The notes beneath the pieces were generated by a model. That model worked only from the letters and a program-made list of their open reading frames with translations. It had not been told where the DNA came from and searched no databases. The translations under genes and the position numbers were made by a program. From positions 62,001-126,000 of the forward strand of contig JADJMD010000015.1 of the NCBI GenBank assembly GCA_016709765.1: 64,000 bases of DNA, given 5' to 3'. Source of the stretch: Ignavibacteriales bacterium. Lineage in GTDB: Bacteria > Bacteroidota > Ignavibacteria > Ignavibacteriales > Ignavibacteriaceae. Of this stretch, positions 21,113 to 30,861 are shown piece after piece. Each line of letters begins with the position of its first letter. Position 1 is the first letter of the stretch.

Positions 21113-21202
21113 AGTTCATCCTTTTTTTGTTTGACTGGAAAAATTGCATCTGGAATACAAATACACAAGAAATAAAGTATCAGCGGTCGTATTATTAAAT
21201 AA

Positions 21203-21232
21203 AAAACCCGATTCATTTCTGAATCGGGTTTT
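21203..21232. terminator. Hairpin terminator
   Basis: 13-base inverted repeat AAAACCCGATTCA / TGAATCGGGTTTT (21203-21215, 21220-21232) just past the stop of the minus-strand small membrane protein gene (21248). On the minus strand it ends in a T run, a classic intrinsic terminator. Confidence 0.8.
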
Positions 21233-21247
21233 ATTATCTATTTACAA

Positions 21248-21526
21248 TTACACACTGCGAATATTGTATCCGCTAGAAAATAATGAGCTAATTAAAGTCC
21301 ACATTGCCGCTAAAATGATGACTGCTAAAACGATCATTATTAATGCAAAGATTAATGAAGCCTGCGCCCAGGTTTTTTTGCTTGGATGTGTTCCATCACC
21401 AAAAGCCCAAACAAAAAGCATTATAAATCCAACTAACGGTATTGCTTGAATAAGAAAAGTAATTAACCAATCGCCAATAGACATTGGTTTGTAGTTAGTA
21501 TTAAAACCGGTATTCAAAGTATCCAT
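21248..21526 (-). CDS. Small two-helix membrane protein
   Basis: 92 residues, function not recognised. Two hydrophobic helices (WLITFLIQAIPLVGFIMLFV about 20-40; ASLIFALIMIVLAVIILAAM about 56-75) are separated by a short loop GDGTHPSKKTW. A strong ribosome site (CAGGAG) and its own terminator support it as a real single-gene unit. It is divergent from nifJ. Confidence 0.75.
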   Translation of the reverse strand: MDTLNTGFNTNYKPMSIGDWLITFLIQAIPLVGFIMLFVWAFGDGTHPSKKTWAQASLIFALIMIVLAVIILAAMWTLISSLFSSGYNIRSV

Positions 21527-21842
21527 CTTAGCTCCTGAAAAGTATGTTAAAAAAGTGAAAGTATTATGCTGGCAGTAAAATTATGTTTAATAAAACTTAA
21601 TGACAATAAAGTGGTTATTATTCAATCCTATAATCTTTACAACTTACAATAGTTTACGTTACCAAAATATTATTCTTAAAAGTGGGAAAAGCACTTCAAT
21701 TTATTTCTTCACATTTAAAATATTTGTTTGATTATTGCTCAAATTCTTTGTTTTTGGGCTTATTTGCTTGGTACTATTATTGGGTAAATATAGGCACTTG
21801 ATATCCGAAAAAATTTCAAACTAATAACTAAACGGTATAATA
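21527..21842. other. Intergenic region upstream of nifJ
   Basis: 316 AT-rich bases between divergent genes. It should hold the nifJ promoter. A weak sigma-54-like block (TTGGTAC-N5-TTGGG, 21768-21783) is present but lacks the GC of the -12 element. No RNA gene or further ORF seen. Confidence 0.35.
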
Positions 21843-24800
21843 ATGGACAGAAAAAAAGTAACTATAGATGGCAATGAAGCAGCAGCGTATGTAGCGTATA
21901 ATACAAACGAAGTAATTGCTATTTATCCCATCACACCTTCTTCAAATATGGGCGAGTGGTGCGATGCCTGGGCTGCAGTTAATAAAAAAATATTTGGGGC
22001 ATGATTCCTTCAGTAAGCGAACTTCAAAGTGAAGGTGGTGCTTCAGGTAGTGTGCACGGAGCATTACAAACCGGGGCACTTACAACAACATTTACTGCCT
22101 CACAAGGTTTGCTGTTAATGATTCCTAATATGTTTAAGATTGCTGGTGAATTAACTTCTACAGTTTTCCACGTATCTGCAAGATCAATTGCCGCAGCTGC
22201 TCTATCAATTTTTGGCGATCACTCAGATGTTATGTCAACACGCTCAACAGGTTTTGCACTATTATCATCAAACTCAGTTCAGGAAGTAATGGATTTTGCA
22301 TTGATTTCACAAGCAGCAACTTTAGAAGCACGCATTCCTTTCATTCACTTTTTTGATGGATTCAGAACATCACACGAAGTAATGAAAATTGAAGAGCTGA
22401 CTAAAGAAGATATGAAAGCGATGATGAGTGATGATTTGATTATCGCGCATCGTAAACGCGGATTGACCCCTGATAACCCTGTAATGAGAGGAACTGCACA
22501 AAATCCTGATGTTTACTTCCAAGGAAGAGAAACTGTAAATCCATTTTATAACGCGTGTCCTGCAATCGTACAAAAACAAATGGATAAATTTTCAAAACTA
22601 ACCGGAAGACAGTACAATTTATTCGATTACGTTGGCGCTCCTGATGCTGAAAGAATTATAATAATGATGGGCTCAGGTAGTGAGGCTGCTGAAGAAACTG
22701 TGAACTATTTAGTAAGCAAAGGCGAAAAAGTTGGATTGCTAAAAGTTAGATTATACAGACCATTCTCATTAGATTATTTTATAAAAGCATTACCTAAAAC
22801 AACAAAAACTATTGCTGTTTTAGACAGAACAAAAGAACCAGGTTCCGGCGGCGAACCGCTTTATCTAGATGTTGTAAATGCGATTTCAGAAAAGTATATG
22901 GCAGGCGAACTGCAATTCGCTTTTCCTAAAATTGTTGGCGGCAGATACGGTTTATCTTCCAAAGAATTTACACCTGCAATGGTTAAATCAGTTTATGATA
23001 ATTTGTCGAATGAAAAACCTAAGGCTCATTTTACAGTCGGAATTATTGAAGATGTTACACACAGCAGTTTAGAATTTGATGCAACATTTTCAGTTGAATC
23101 AGCTGAAACGTTCCGCGGCAAGTTTTATGGTCTTGGTGCTGATGGAACTGTTGGAGCTAATAAAAACTCAATTAAAATTATTGGTGAAGGAACAGATTAT
23201 TTTGCACAAGGTTATTTTGTTTACGATTCTAAAAAATCAGGATCAACAACGGTTTCACACTTAAGATTTGGACCAAAAGAAATTAAATCAACTTATTTAA
23301 TTAACCAACCTAGATTTATAGCATGCCATCAACAAGTTTTTCTGGAACAGATGGACATGTTAAAAGATGCTAGTGAAGGCGCTACTTTCTTACTTAACAC
23401 AAAAATAGATAAAGAACACGTTTGGGATTCGTTACCTGAAAAAGTTCAGAAAAATCTTATAGACAAAAAAATGAAATTCTGGATTATTGACGCTTACAAA
23501 GTTGGTGAAGCAACCGGAATGGGTGCTAGAATTAATACAATTATGCAAACATGCTTTTTTGCAATCTCGGAAATCTTTCCGCAAGCAACAGCAATTAGCA
23601 TGATTAAAGATTCAATTAAAAAAACTTACGGCGCTAAAGGTGATAAGATTGTTCAGATGAACTTTAATGCAGTTGATCAAACAGTTGCAAATCTTTTTGA
23701 AGTTTCTGTTCCTAAAAATGTTACAAGTAAACTTCAATTGCAGCCGCCTGTTTCAGGTAATGCTCCTGACTTCGTGAAAGAAGTTACAGCAAAAATTATT
23801 GCCGGCGAAGGTGATCTTCTACCTGTAAGTAAAATGCCTGTTGATGGAACTTTTCCGCTAACAACAACAAGATGGGAAAAACGAAACATAGCATTAGAAG
23901 TTCCAGTATGGGATATGGATACTTGTATTCAATGTAATAAGTGTGTTATCGTTTGTCCTCACGCTACAATACGGGCAAAGATTTTTGAAGAAAAAGATTT
24001 GAAAGGCGCACCTGCAACATTTAAATACACAAAATTCAAATCCAAAGACTATGGCGAAGATTTATATTACTCTTTACAAGTTGCGGTAGAAGATTGTACT
24101 GGATGTGAAATTTGCGTTGATGTTTGCCCCGCAAAGAATAAAAAGGAAACAAAGTTAAAGGCCATTAATATGGCTGAACAGCTTCCAATCCGTGAACAGG
24201 AAAGAGCAAACTGGGATTTCTTCTTCAACATTCCTGATCTTGATAGAAGAAGAGTTGCAGTTTCAAAAATAAAGGACTCACAATTCTTGCAGCCATTGTT
24301 TGAATTTTCTGGTGCTTGTTCAGGCTGCGGAGAAACACCTTATGTAAAATTAGTAAGTCAATTATTTGGTGATAGAACTATCATTGCAAATGCAACCGGC
24401 TGTTCTTCAATCTACGGCGGCAACTTGCCAACAACTCCTTGGGCAGCAAATAATGAAGGTCGCGGTCCGGCTTGGTCCAATTCACTCTTTGAAGATAACG
24501 CTGAGTTTGGCTTCGGATTTAGATTAGCAATTGATAATCACAATCATCAAGCAAAAGAATTACTAAAAGGATTTGCTTCAGAGATCGGCACAGATTTAAT
24601 TGATGCGATAGTTAACGCAAAACAAAATGATGAATCAGATATTTATGATCAACGAGAAAGAGTTGGTGCTTTAAAGAAAAAATTGGAAGATATGTTAAAA
24701 GCTGGAGCTAATGGAAAGGCAAGTGAAATAAAGCATCTGCTAAGTCTTGCAGATTATCTTGTTAAAAAATCTGTTTGGATTATGGGCGGCGATGGCTGGG

Positions 24801-25429
24801 CTTATGATATAGGGTACGGCGGTTTGGATCATGTTCTTGCATCAGGAAAAAATGTCAACGTTTTAGTTCTTGATACAGAAGTTTATTCAAACACAGGTGG
24901 ACAGTGTTCAAAATCTACTCCACGTGCTGCAGTTGCAAAATTTGCTGCTGCCGGTAAAACCTCTGCCAAAAAAGATCTTGGTTTGATGGCAATGACTTAC
25001 GGAAATGTTTACGTTGCTAAAATTGCAATGGGCGCAAATGATCAGCATACATTACGAGCCATCCTAGAAGCAGAAGCTTATGATGGTCCTTCATTGATTA
25101 TTGCATACAGCCATTGTATTGCACACGGTATAAATATGGGAACTGCAATGCAAAATCAAAAAGCGGCTGTGGATTCAGGACATTGGCCATTGTATCGTTA
25201 CTCTCCTGATCTTGAAACAGAAGGTAAGAATCCATTTAAACTTGATTCAAAAGGGCTTAAGATTCCATTAAAAGATTATGCGTATATGGAAACACGTTAT
25301 AAGATGTTAACAAAATCTCATCCAACAGAAGCAGCTATAATGATTAAAGAAGCTCAGGCAGATGTTGTGAGAAGATGGAAAGAATATGAGAGACTTGCAG
25401 CTTACGTTCCTGAGAAATCAGAACAATAA
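21843..25429 (+). CDS. nifJ: Pyruvate:ferredoxin (flavodoxin) oxidoreductase, one frameshift
   Basis: Converts pyruvate and CoA to acetyl-CoA and CO2, reducing ferredoxin; central to anaerobic carbon metabolism. Single-chain form: the N-terminal domain (TIDGNEAAAYVAY, AIYPITPSSNMGEWCD), CoA-binding and middle domains, two 4Fe-4S motifs (CIQCNKCVIVCP near 23930; CTGCEICVDVCP near 24090), and the TPP domain with a further cysteine pair (CSGCGETPY near 24320) and VYSNTGGQCSKSTP. The ATG at 21843 reads 49 codons before the frame breaks near 21989 in an A run. One added A gives NKKNIWGMIPSVSELQSEGG and a total of 1195 residues, the expected size. The DHOD-like gene follows, as in many anaerobes. 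Confidence 0.95.
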
Positions 25430-25440
25430 TTAATTGAACT

Positions 25441-25468
25441 CATTCCGTCCTTTTACTAGGACGGAATG
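25441..25468 (+). terminator. Hairpin after nifJ
   Basis: Inverted repeat CATTCCGTCC / GGACGGAATG with an eight-base loop, 12 bases after the nifJ stop, followed by GAATTTTATG. Possible terminator or processing hairpin between nifJ and the DHOD-like gene. Confidence 0.6.
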
Positions 25469-25511
25469 GAATTTTATGAATTTGAAATAAGTATTAGTTA
25501 AGGAAAATAAA

Positions 25512-26501
25512 ATGGATATCACAACAAACTATTTGGGATTAAAATTAAAATCGCCAATCGTTCCTTCTGCAGGTCCGTTGTCAGAAAAAATATCTAACAT
25601 CAGAGAGATGGAAGATGCTGGTGCAGGCGCAGTTGTTCTTTACTCTATTTTTGAAGAACAAATTGAACACGAACAACTAGAATTAGATTATCATACATCT
25701 GCTCATACAGAAAGTTTTGCAGAAGCTACATCATACTTGCCGGAGCCATTTGATTTTAAGCTTGGGCCGGATGAATATTTAAATCACATCCGCAAAGCAA
25801 AAGAAGCAGTTGATATTCCAATCATTGCAAGCTTAAATGGTAAATCTATCGGTGGTTGGACTGACTACGCAAAAAAGATGGAACAGGCCGGCGCAGATGC
25901 ACTTGAGTTAAATATTTATCTTCTTCCAACAGATCTAAAAAAATCCGGAAGCGAAATAGAAAAAACTTATGTTGAAATTGTTAAAGCTGTTAAATCAAAT
26001 GTTAAAATTCCTATTGCAGTAAAGATGCATCCATTCTTCAGCTCAACTAGTTACATGGCTAATGAATTGAGCAACGCCGGTGCAGATGGATTGGTTATGT
26101 TCAATCGTTTCTATCAGCCGGATATTGATCTTGAAACTCTTGATGTTGTACCAAATGTAATACTAAGTACTCCAATGGCGATGCGATTACCATTGCGATG
26201 GATTGCAATGATGTACGGAAAAGTTAATGCTGATCTTGCTGCAACAAGTGGAATTTACACTGCAGAAGATGTACTTAAGATGGTTATGGCAGGAGCAAAA
26301 GTTACGCAAATGCTCTCATCCTTATTAAAGTTTGGAATTGGGCACATTGCAGATGTTACAACAAACTTAGTTGCCTGGATGGAAGAAAAAGAATACGAAT
26401 CAATTGAACAAATGCGTGGTAGCATGAGCTATATGAATGTTGATGATCCTGCAAAATTTGAACGTGCAAATTATATGAAAGTGCTTCATTCATATAAATA
26501 A
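25512..26501 (+). CDS. Dihydroorotate dehydrogenase-like flavoprotein
   Basis: 329 residues of the class I DHOD-like TIM-barrel family: LGLKLKSPIVPSAGP at the start, IIASLNGKSIGGW, ALELNIY, IPIAVKMHPF (substrate/FMN lysine region) and a late FMN-phosphate region (AATSGIYTAEDVLKMVMAGA). The wording is that of the paralogue group found next to nifJ rather than true PyrD, and it lacks a recognisable catalytic Cys or Ser in the usual place. The true substrate is unknown. AAGGA ribosome site; 82 bases after nifJ. Confidence 0.85.
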   Translation: MDITTNYLGLKLKSPIVPSAGPLSEKISNIREMEDAGAGAVVLYSIFEEQIEHEQLELDYHTSAHTESFAEATSYLPEPFDFKLGPDEYLNHIRKAKEAVDIPIIASLNGKSIGGWTDYAKKMEQAGADALELNIYLLPTDLKKSGSEIEKTYVEIVKAVKSNVKIPIAVKMHPFFSSTSYMANELSNAGADGLVMFNRFYQPDIDLETLDVVPNVILSTPMAMRLPLRWIAMMYGKVNADLAATSGIYTAEDVLKMVMAGAKVTQMLSSLLKFGIGHIADVTTNLVAWMEEKEYESIEQMRGSMSYMNVDDPAKFERANYMKVLHSYK

Positions 26502-26525
26502 AAACTAAATTATTAAATACTCACA

Positions 26526-26604
26526 TCCATTGCCGGCTGATGCCCAGAGGAGAGTCCTGATCTTTAATGAAGCAGAATGCGAATCAACCGGCAGTGGATT
26601 TTTT
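26526..26604 (+). ncRNA. Structured RNA-like element ending in a T run
   Basis: Two 16-base arms (26526-26541 and 26583-26598; core TTGCCGG / CCGGCAG) pair with one mismatch and one wobble. They enclose about 40 bases with an inner AGGA-GAG-TCCT hairpin and a CTGATCTTTAATGAAGCAG hairpin. Six Ts follow directly. It starts 25 bases after the DHOD-like stop. It could be an elaborate intrinsic terminator or a small RNA. I could not match it to a known RNA family. Confidence 0.45.
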
Positions 26605-26621
26605 GTATTATTTTACTCTTA

Positions 26622-26680
26622 ATGTCATTTCTCTACCAATCTTGTCTGCCTGCGTGTATCACTTCCTCAAAATGACTCTC
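26622..26680. repeat. Degenerate dispersed-repeat remnant
   Basis: Segment running from TGTCATTTCTC to CTCAAAATGAC. It resembles the 48491-48543 repeat (GCCT...CTCAGAATGAC) in order and spacing but is more diverged. It lies upstream of the metallophosphoesterase gene. Confidence 0.35.
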
Positions 26681-26776
26681 AACACCTATTACAAAATGTC
26701 TTTTGTGATTCACACCAATATAAAATTGAACTTATCTTTATAACTTTTGTTTTAAATAAAAATCATTTAAGGACTT

Positions 26777-27919
26777 ATGGCATTATTCTTCATTATCTTT
26801 TTAACTGTTTACACATCACTTAACTTTTATGTGTTTATTCGTGGCTGGCAGGTAATCTCTTCTTATCCTGTATTAAAACCTATTTATGCGATTTTATTCA
26901 TTATAATTGCCTATGGATATGTAATAGCAAAAGTACTTTATAAGTATTTGTCACCTTTAGCATATGATGTTTTACTCGGAGTTGGTGCAATATGGTTTGC
27001 GTTTCTAGCTTATTTTATTCTTTCTCTTTTGTTGATCGATATTGTAAGACTTTTTAATGGATGGTTTCATTTTCTACCTTCAACCATTACAAATAATTAT
27101 GAAACCGTAAAAAGATTAACTGCAATAATTGTAATTGCTCTTGTTGGATTAATAGTGTTTCTCGGGAATTTAAATAAACGAAATATTGAGATTAGAAATA
27201 TTGAGATTACGATTCCCAAAGGCGATAGCAAACTTGATGTGCTAAATATTGTAATGGCATCAGATATACATCTTTCTCCTATCGATGGTGAAAGATTATT
27301 AGTCGAAATTGTAAATAAAATGAATTCACTTAATCCGGATATTATTTTACTTGCAGGAGATATAGTTGATGATAAAGCAAGCGTATTAGATGAAAGAAAT
27401 ATTGGCAAATCGTTTAAAAAATTAAGATCTAAATACGGCCTTTATTCAATAAATGGAAATCATGAATTTATAAATGGAGTTGATTCATGTGTAAGATTTG
27501 CAGAGAAGTTTGGAATAAAATTCCTTCGTGATTCTTACGAATTGATAGACAGCAGTTTTTATTTAATAGGAAGAGAAGACAGTTCTATGCCCCAATTCAC
27601 AGGCAAACAAAGAAAATCACTTGAAGAAATTGTAGAAAATATTCCTAATAATTATCCGAAAATATTATTAGACCATACACCATTTAAATTAGAACAAGCA
27701 CAACAAAATAAAATAGACCTACAACTTTCCGGACACACACATCATGGACAAATCTGGCCAGCTAATCTTATCACAAAAATGATTTATGAAATAAGTTGGG
27801 GTTACAAGAAAAAAGGCAACACACATTATTACGTTTCATCTGGTGCAGGCACTTGGGGCCCGCCGGTTAGAACTGGCAGCAGTTCAGAAATAGTAAATAT
27901 CAAAGTGAAATTTGAGTAA
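26777..27919 (+). CDS. Membrane-anchored metallophosphoesterase
   Basis: 380 residues. About 130 N-terminal residues hold four hydrophobic helices, and the rest is a calcineurin-like phosphoesterase: MASDIHL, AGDIVDD, NGNHEF and LSGHTHHGQIWP give the DxH, GDxxD, GNH and GHTH metal-binding motifs in order. The layout matches YkuE/YaeI-type proteins acting on lipid-linked or nucleotide phosphates at the membrane. TAAGGA ribosome site. A hairpin with a T run follows at 27942. Confidence 0.9.
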   Translation: MALFFIIFLTVYTSLNFYVFIRGWQVISSYPVLKPIYAILFIIIAYGYVIAKVLYKYLSPLAYDVLLGVGAIWFAFLAYFILSLLLIDIVRLFNGWFHFLPSTITNNYETVKRLTAIIVIALVGLIVFLGNLNKRNIEIRNIEITIPKGDSKLDVLNIVMASDIHLSPIDGERLLVEIVNKMNSLNPDIILLAGDIVDDKASVLDERNIGKSFKKLRSKYGLYSINGNHEFINGVDSCVRFAEKFGIKFLRDSYELIDSSFYLIGREDSSMPQFTGKQRKSLEEIVENIPNNYPKILLDHTPFKLEQAQQNKIDLQLSGHTHHGQIWPANLITKMIYEISWGYKKKGNTHYYVSSGAGTWGPPVRTGSSSEIVNIKVKFE

Positions 27920-27941
27920 CTAATATTAAGTTTTTTCTCAT

Positions 27942-27967
27942 AGCCATCTGTTAAAGATGGCTTTTTT
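27942..27967 (+). terminator. Intrinsic terminator after the phosphoesterase gene
   Basis: Eight-base inverted repeat AGCCATCT / AGATGGCT followed by TTTTTT, 22 bases past the stop at 27919. Classic Rho-independent form. Confidence 0.85.
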
Positions 27968-28073
27968 GTTTAATCCACCCTAAAATAATTTCCTTTCCCT
28001 TCGATAATACATTGTAAATGGTGTGCCTTTATCGGCACAAAAAATATAAATGGGATAAATCGGGTGGAAAAAG

Positions 28074-29312
28074 ATGCAAAAGCTATATTGCTGTGTCTTA
28101 ATTCTTTTTTTAGCTGCACAAAATATTTTTGCGCAGCAAATAGATAAGATTATAATATCCGGATACGGCGGTCAACACGATCTTGATGTTAAGACGTCGT
28201 TTCTTCTTGGTTACGAAAGTTACAACAACACTCCTTTTACCGGCGAGGTAATTCTTTATTCCAATACTCTTCAATCTAGTTATGACTATGCAGTTGCAAA
28301 TGATTATGATTTAATCATTCGTTCAACTTCTGGCCTTTCTACAGGACTTAGGCTTGCACCAGACTATCCTTCTATAGAATTAGTAATGCCAGCAGGCAGT
28401 AACATTTACACTCAAGTTTTTTTTGGTGACGTTTTGACATCTCCAGTGGTAATTACAGGTGCAGGTATAGACAGCAACATGACTGGCTACAGATTAGAGT
28501 TTTATTCAAAGGATCCAATTACTCTAAATAATTATTCAAGTTTTTCTAATGGGTATGTTGCCGGGCAACTTGCTTTTGTTGCGAACAAACTCAACTGTAG
28601 TTTTGATTCTGCAAGAGCACTTGCAAGAGCCAAAGGGTCTGAAAATGGAAACTGGGATATGTATAATGGATTTGGCGAAGTTAAGCCGGAAAATATCATT
28701 ACTGATCCCCTTCCCGTTGAACTTACATCATTCTCTGCAAAAATTATTGGCAAAACAATTTTATTAAAATGGCAAACAGCAACCGAAATAAATAATTTTG
28801 GGTTTGAGATCGAGCGAAAGATTCTGAACCAAGTTCAGAATGACAACACGGGTTGGGAAAAGATTGGATTTGTAAATGGAAATGGAAATTCTAATTCACC
28901 AAAAGATTATTCTTTTATCGATAAAAACCCTGACGGTGTTGCAGAGATAAAATATAGATTAAAACAAATTGATAACGATGGTCGGTTTGAGTATTCAGAT
29001 ATTATAAATGTATACTTTTTAACAAATGATTTTGAATTATATCAGAACTATCCTAATCCATTTAATCCAAGCACTACTATAAGCTGGCAATCTAAAATTG
29101 ATGGGAATGTTAGTATAAAGATTTTTGATATTCTTGGTAACGAAATTGCTGAACTAATAAATGAATTCAAACCTGCCGGAAAACATGAATTAAAATTTGA
29201 ATCCAATACGATTAGCATTGGTCTACCAAGCGGTATTTATATATACAAAATTGAAATAAAAACTAATGAATTGTTGTACACGATGAACAGAAAAATGACA
29301 CTAATTAAATAA
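28074..29312 (+). CDS. Secreted T9SS protein with a degenerate subtilase-like domain
   Basis: 412 residues with a signal peptide ending in NIFA-Q. Residues about 20-215 recall the C-terminal half of a subtilisin-like domain: VMPAGSN, then SFSNGYVAGQLAF where active enzymes have GTSxAxPHVAG, then a closing NGFGEVKP. The catalytic Asp and His regions are not present, so it is probably inactive or binding-only (inference). A fibronectin-like segment follows (LPVELTSFSA, LKWQTATEINNFGFEIER, KIGFVNGNG). Inside it a copy of a 27-base dispersed repeat (28819-28845) encodes ILNQVQND in frame. The end is a T9SS sorting domain (QNYPNPFNPSTT; final residues KMTLIK). Confidence 0.75.
   Translation: MQKLYCCVLILFLAAQNIFAQQIDKIIISGYGGQHDLDVKTSFLLGYESYNNTPFTGEVILYSNTLQSSYDYAVANDYDLIIRSTSGLSTGLRLAPDYPSIELVMPAGSNIYTQVFFGDVLTSPVVITGAGIDSNMTGYRLEFYSKDPITLNNYSSFSNGYVAGQLAFVANKLNCSFDSARALARAKGSENGNWDMYNGFGEVKPENIITDPLPVELTSFSAKIIGKTILLKWQTATEINNFGFEIERKILNQVQNDNTGWEKIGFVNGNGNSNSPKDYSFIDKNPDGVAEIKYRLKQIDNDGRFEYSDIINVYFLTNDFELYQNYPNPFNPSTTISWQSKIDGNVSIKIFDILGNEIAELINEFKPAGKHELKFESNTISIGLPSGIYIYKIEIKTNELLYTMNRKMTLIK
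28819..28845 (+). repeat. Dispersed repeat B inside a coding region
   Basis: Matches the intergenic copy at 48390-48416 in 22 of 27 positions. The palindromic centre is TTCTGAAcCAAGTTCAGAA followed by TGACA. Here it is read in frame in the 28074 gene, in a loop between FGFEIER and WEKIGF. Confidence 0.7.
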
Positions 29313-29332
29313 CGCTAAACTTTAGATACGAA

Positions 29333-29364
29333 AAAACCCGACTTACCAATACAAGTCGGGTTTT
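29333..29364. terminator. Two-way hairpin terminator
   Basis: 12-base inverted repeat AAAACCCGACTT / AAGTCGGGTTTT between convergent genes (stops at 29312 and 29386), followed by CTTTTTT. Works in both directions. Confidence 0.85.
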
Positions 29365-29385
29365 CTTTTTTAAATAATCATAAAA

Positions 29386-30306
29386 TTAAAAAACTACGGT
29401 AACACCAAATTTAAATTGATCATAAGAAATTGGTGCTTCACTATTAAACGGCCAATTCATTTTTTTCTGTCTTAACTCATACATTCCGTAAGCCAATCCG
29501 TTCTTTAACAGGAAGTTTACGATCGGTCCTGCTGAGGGTGAAGATTCAAAAACCTCATTAATAAATCCATCCAATAAACTTTGTCCTATACCTTCAATTA
29601 TAGCACTGCCAGCCCACTTCCAGAATAAGTGCCGCTGAAATACGATTGATCTTTCATATCCTGCATCAAAAATAAGGTTATCAAGAGCTTTTATTCTAAT
29701 GCCGCCTTCGCTGCTTGTACCAAATCTAAAAGATTCATCATACAGATTTAAGACATCATTATCCGGATCAGGAATAAAGGTGCGAATATCAGGGAATTTT
29801 AAATCAATGTTAGACCAGTTTAAAGTATAAGAATTGTATGGAATGATTGCAGCAGTTTCACCAAGCTTATATCCGTACCCATTTGAGCTTCCGAAACCAA
29901 AACGCCACATACTTGATTCTATTTCAGTACCCAAAGCAGTTTTTCCAGCAAGCTTGTTTGATTCATTACTTAAGTATAAAAACTTATAGTTATGTTTTAT
30001 AATATAATCAGTTCGCCACGCTTTTATATCTTTAATATAACCTAACTTTAACTCTAACAGATTTGGATCAACAAATTCCGTCTGCAAATCTTCTCTGTTC
30101 ATTTTTGTTAAACCATATTGCAAAGATATAGCGGGATGTGTATTATGAAATCCAAAATCTAATTCCCAATCTTCTAAATCATCCCAATCCTGCCAAGCCC
30201 AATGCCATTTCCAGTCATCTTTTGAATCGGATGAATCTTTTTGGGAAAATAAATTTGGCGAAAGAAATAAAATACATAGTATAAAAAGTAATTTAATTTT
30301 GTTCAT
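29386..30306 (-). CDS. Exported protein of unknown function, probably outer-membrane
   Basis: About 306 residues from the inner ATG at 30306 (MNKIKLLFILCILFLS), which gives a clean signal peptide ending near LFSQ; an upstream ATG at 30318 is possible. The mature part opens with an acidic, Trp-rich stretch (DDWKWHWAWQDWDDLEDWEL). It then shows alternating aromatic strands with 'YGLTKMNRED', 'FGFGSSNGYGYKLG' and a final GVTVVF, suggesting a beta-barrel or barrel-associated protein. No family recognised. Confidence 0.6.
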   Translation of the reverse strand: MNKIKLLFILCILFLSPNLFSQKDSSDSKDDWKWHWAWQDWDDLEDWELDFGFHNTHPAISLQYGLTKMNREDLQTEFVDPNLLELKLGYIKDIKAWRTDYIIKHNYKFLYLSNESNKLAGKTALGTEIESSMWRFGFGSSNGYGYKLGETAAIIPYNSYTLNWSNIDLKFPDIRTFIPDPDNDVLNLYDESFRFGTSSEGGIRIKALDNLIFDAGYERSIVFQRHLFWKWAGSAIIEGIGQSLLDGFINEVFESSPSAGPIVNFLLKNGLAYGMYELRQKKMNWPFNSEAPISYDQFKFGVTVVF

Positions 30307-30573
30307 TGCAAGCCTCATAAAATTAAATAAATAAGCATAGTTTATTAGTTTTTAGAATTTTTAATAATAATTATTCAGTTTGACAATTTGAATTACCAAA
30401 AAGTTTAATGATCATATTCAAAAATAGTGAACTATAATGCTCTTTATAATTCAATTGTTAGGTGGGATTATTTGTGTTGATAGATGGTGATTAGTAATTA
30501 TGTACGGCGATTATATAGAATTATCACAACTCTTACTTATATTTGAAAAAAACAAGAAAGAATTTTTGAGTTT

Positions 30574-30804
30574 ATGTCCAATACAAAATCTAAAGAAAAT
30601 TTATATACAATATCCCGATTGAATAAAAACTATCCTAAATACGATGAGATAATTAAACTGCACAAAGAAGCTATCGATGAAAAAAATGATATATACATTG
30701 ATCCTGATACTGATTTTGCGGTACTTACCGCTGAGTTTTTATTAAAACGCGGTTACTGTTGCGGCAGCGGATGCCGCCATTGCCCGTATGATGAGAAGGC
30801 TTAG
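30574..30804 (+). CDS. DUF5522-type small Cys-rich protein
   Basis: 76 residues. The C-terminus has RGYCCGSGCRHCPYDEK, the conserved four-cysteine knot of the DUF5522 family, preceded by a DPDTDFAVLTAEFLLKRG helix region. Four close cysteines suggest metal or Fe-S binding; function unknown. A TTGACA/TTTAAT pair (30380-30409, 18-base spacing) is a weak candidate promoter. Confidence 0.85.
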   Translation: MSNTKSKENLYTISRLNKNYPKYDEIIKLHKEAIDEKNDIYIDPDTDFAVLTAEFLLKRGYCCGSGCRHCPYDEKA

Positions 30805-30805
30805 T

Positions 30806-30833
30806 AAAAAGGCGATCTCCTTATCGCCTTTTT
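30806..30833. terminator. Two-way hairpin terminator
   Basis: 11-base inverted repeat AAAAAGGCGAT / ATCGCCTTTTT, starting two bases after the stop of the DUF5522 gene and facing the convergent T9SS gene end (30862). Confidence 0.85.
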
Positions 30834-30861
30834 AATGTCAACGATTAAAATAAAGGAATTA

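Noticed and set aside
21768..21783. Sigma-54 promoter before nifJ
   Set aside because: TTGGTAC-N5-TTGGG has correct spacing, but the -12 GC dinucleotide is GG and the -24 C is T, so the match is too weak.
26540..26570. TPP or SRP-like RNA in the structured element
   Set aside because: CCTGATC and GAAGCAG echo parts of those RNAs, but the CTGAGA block of TPP and the paired GGAAG loop of SRP RNA are missing.
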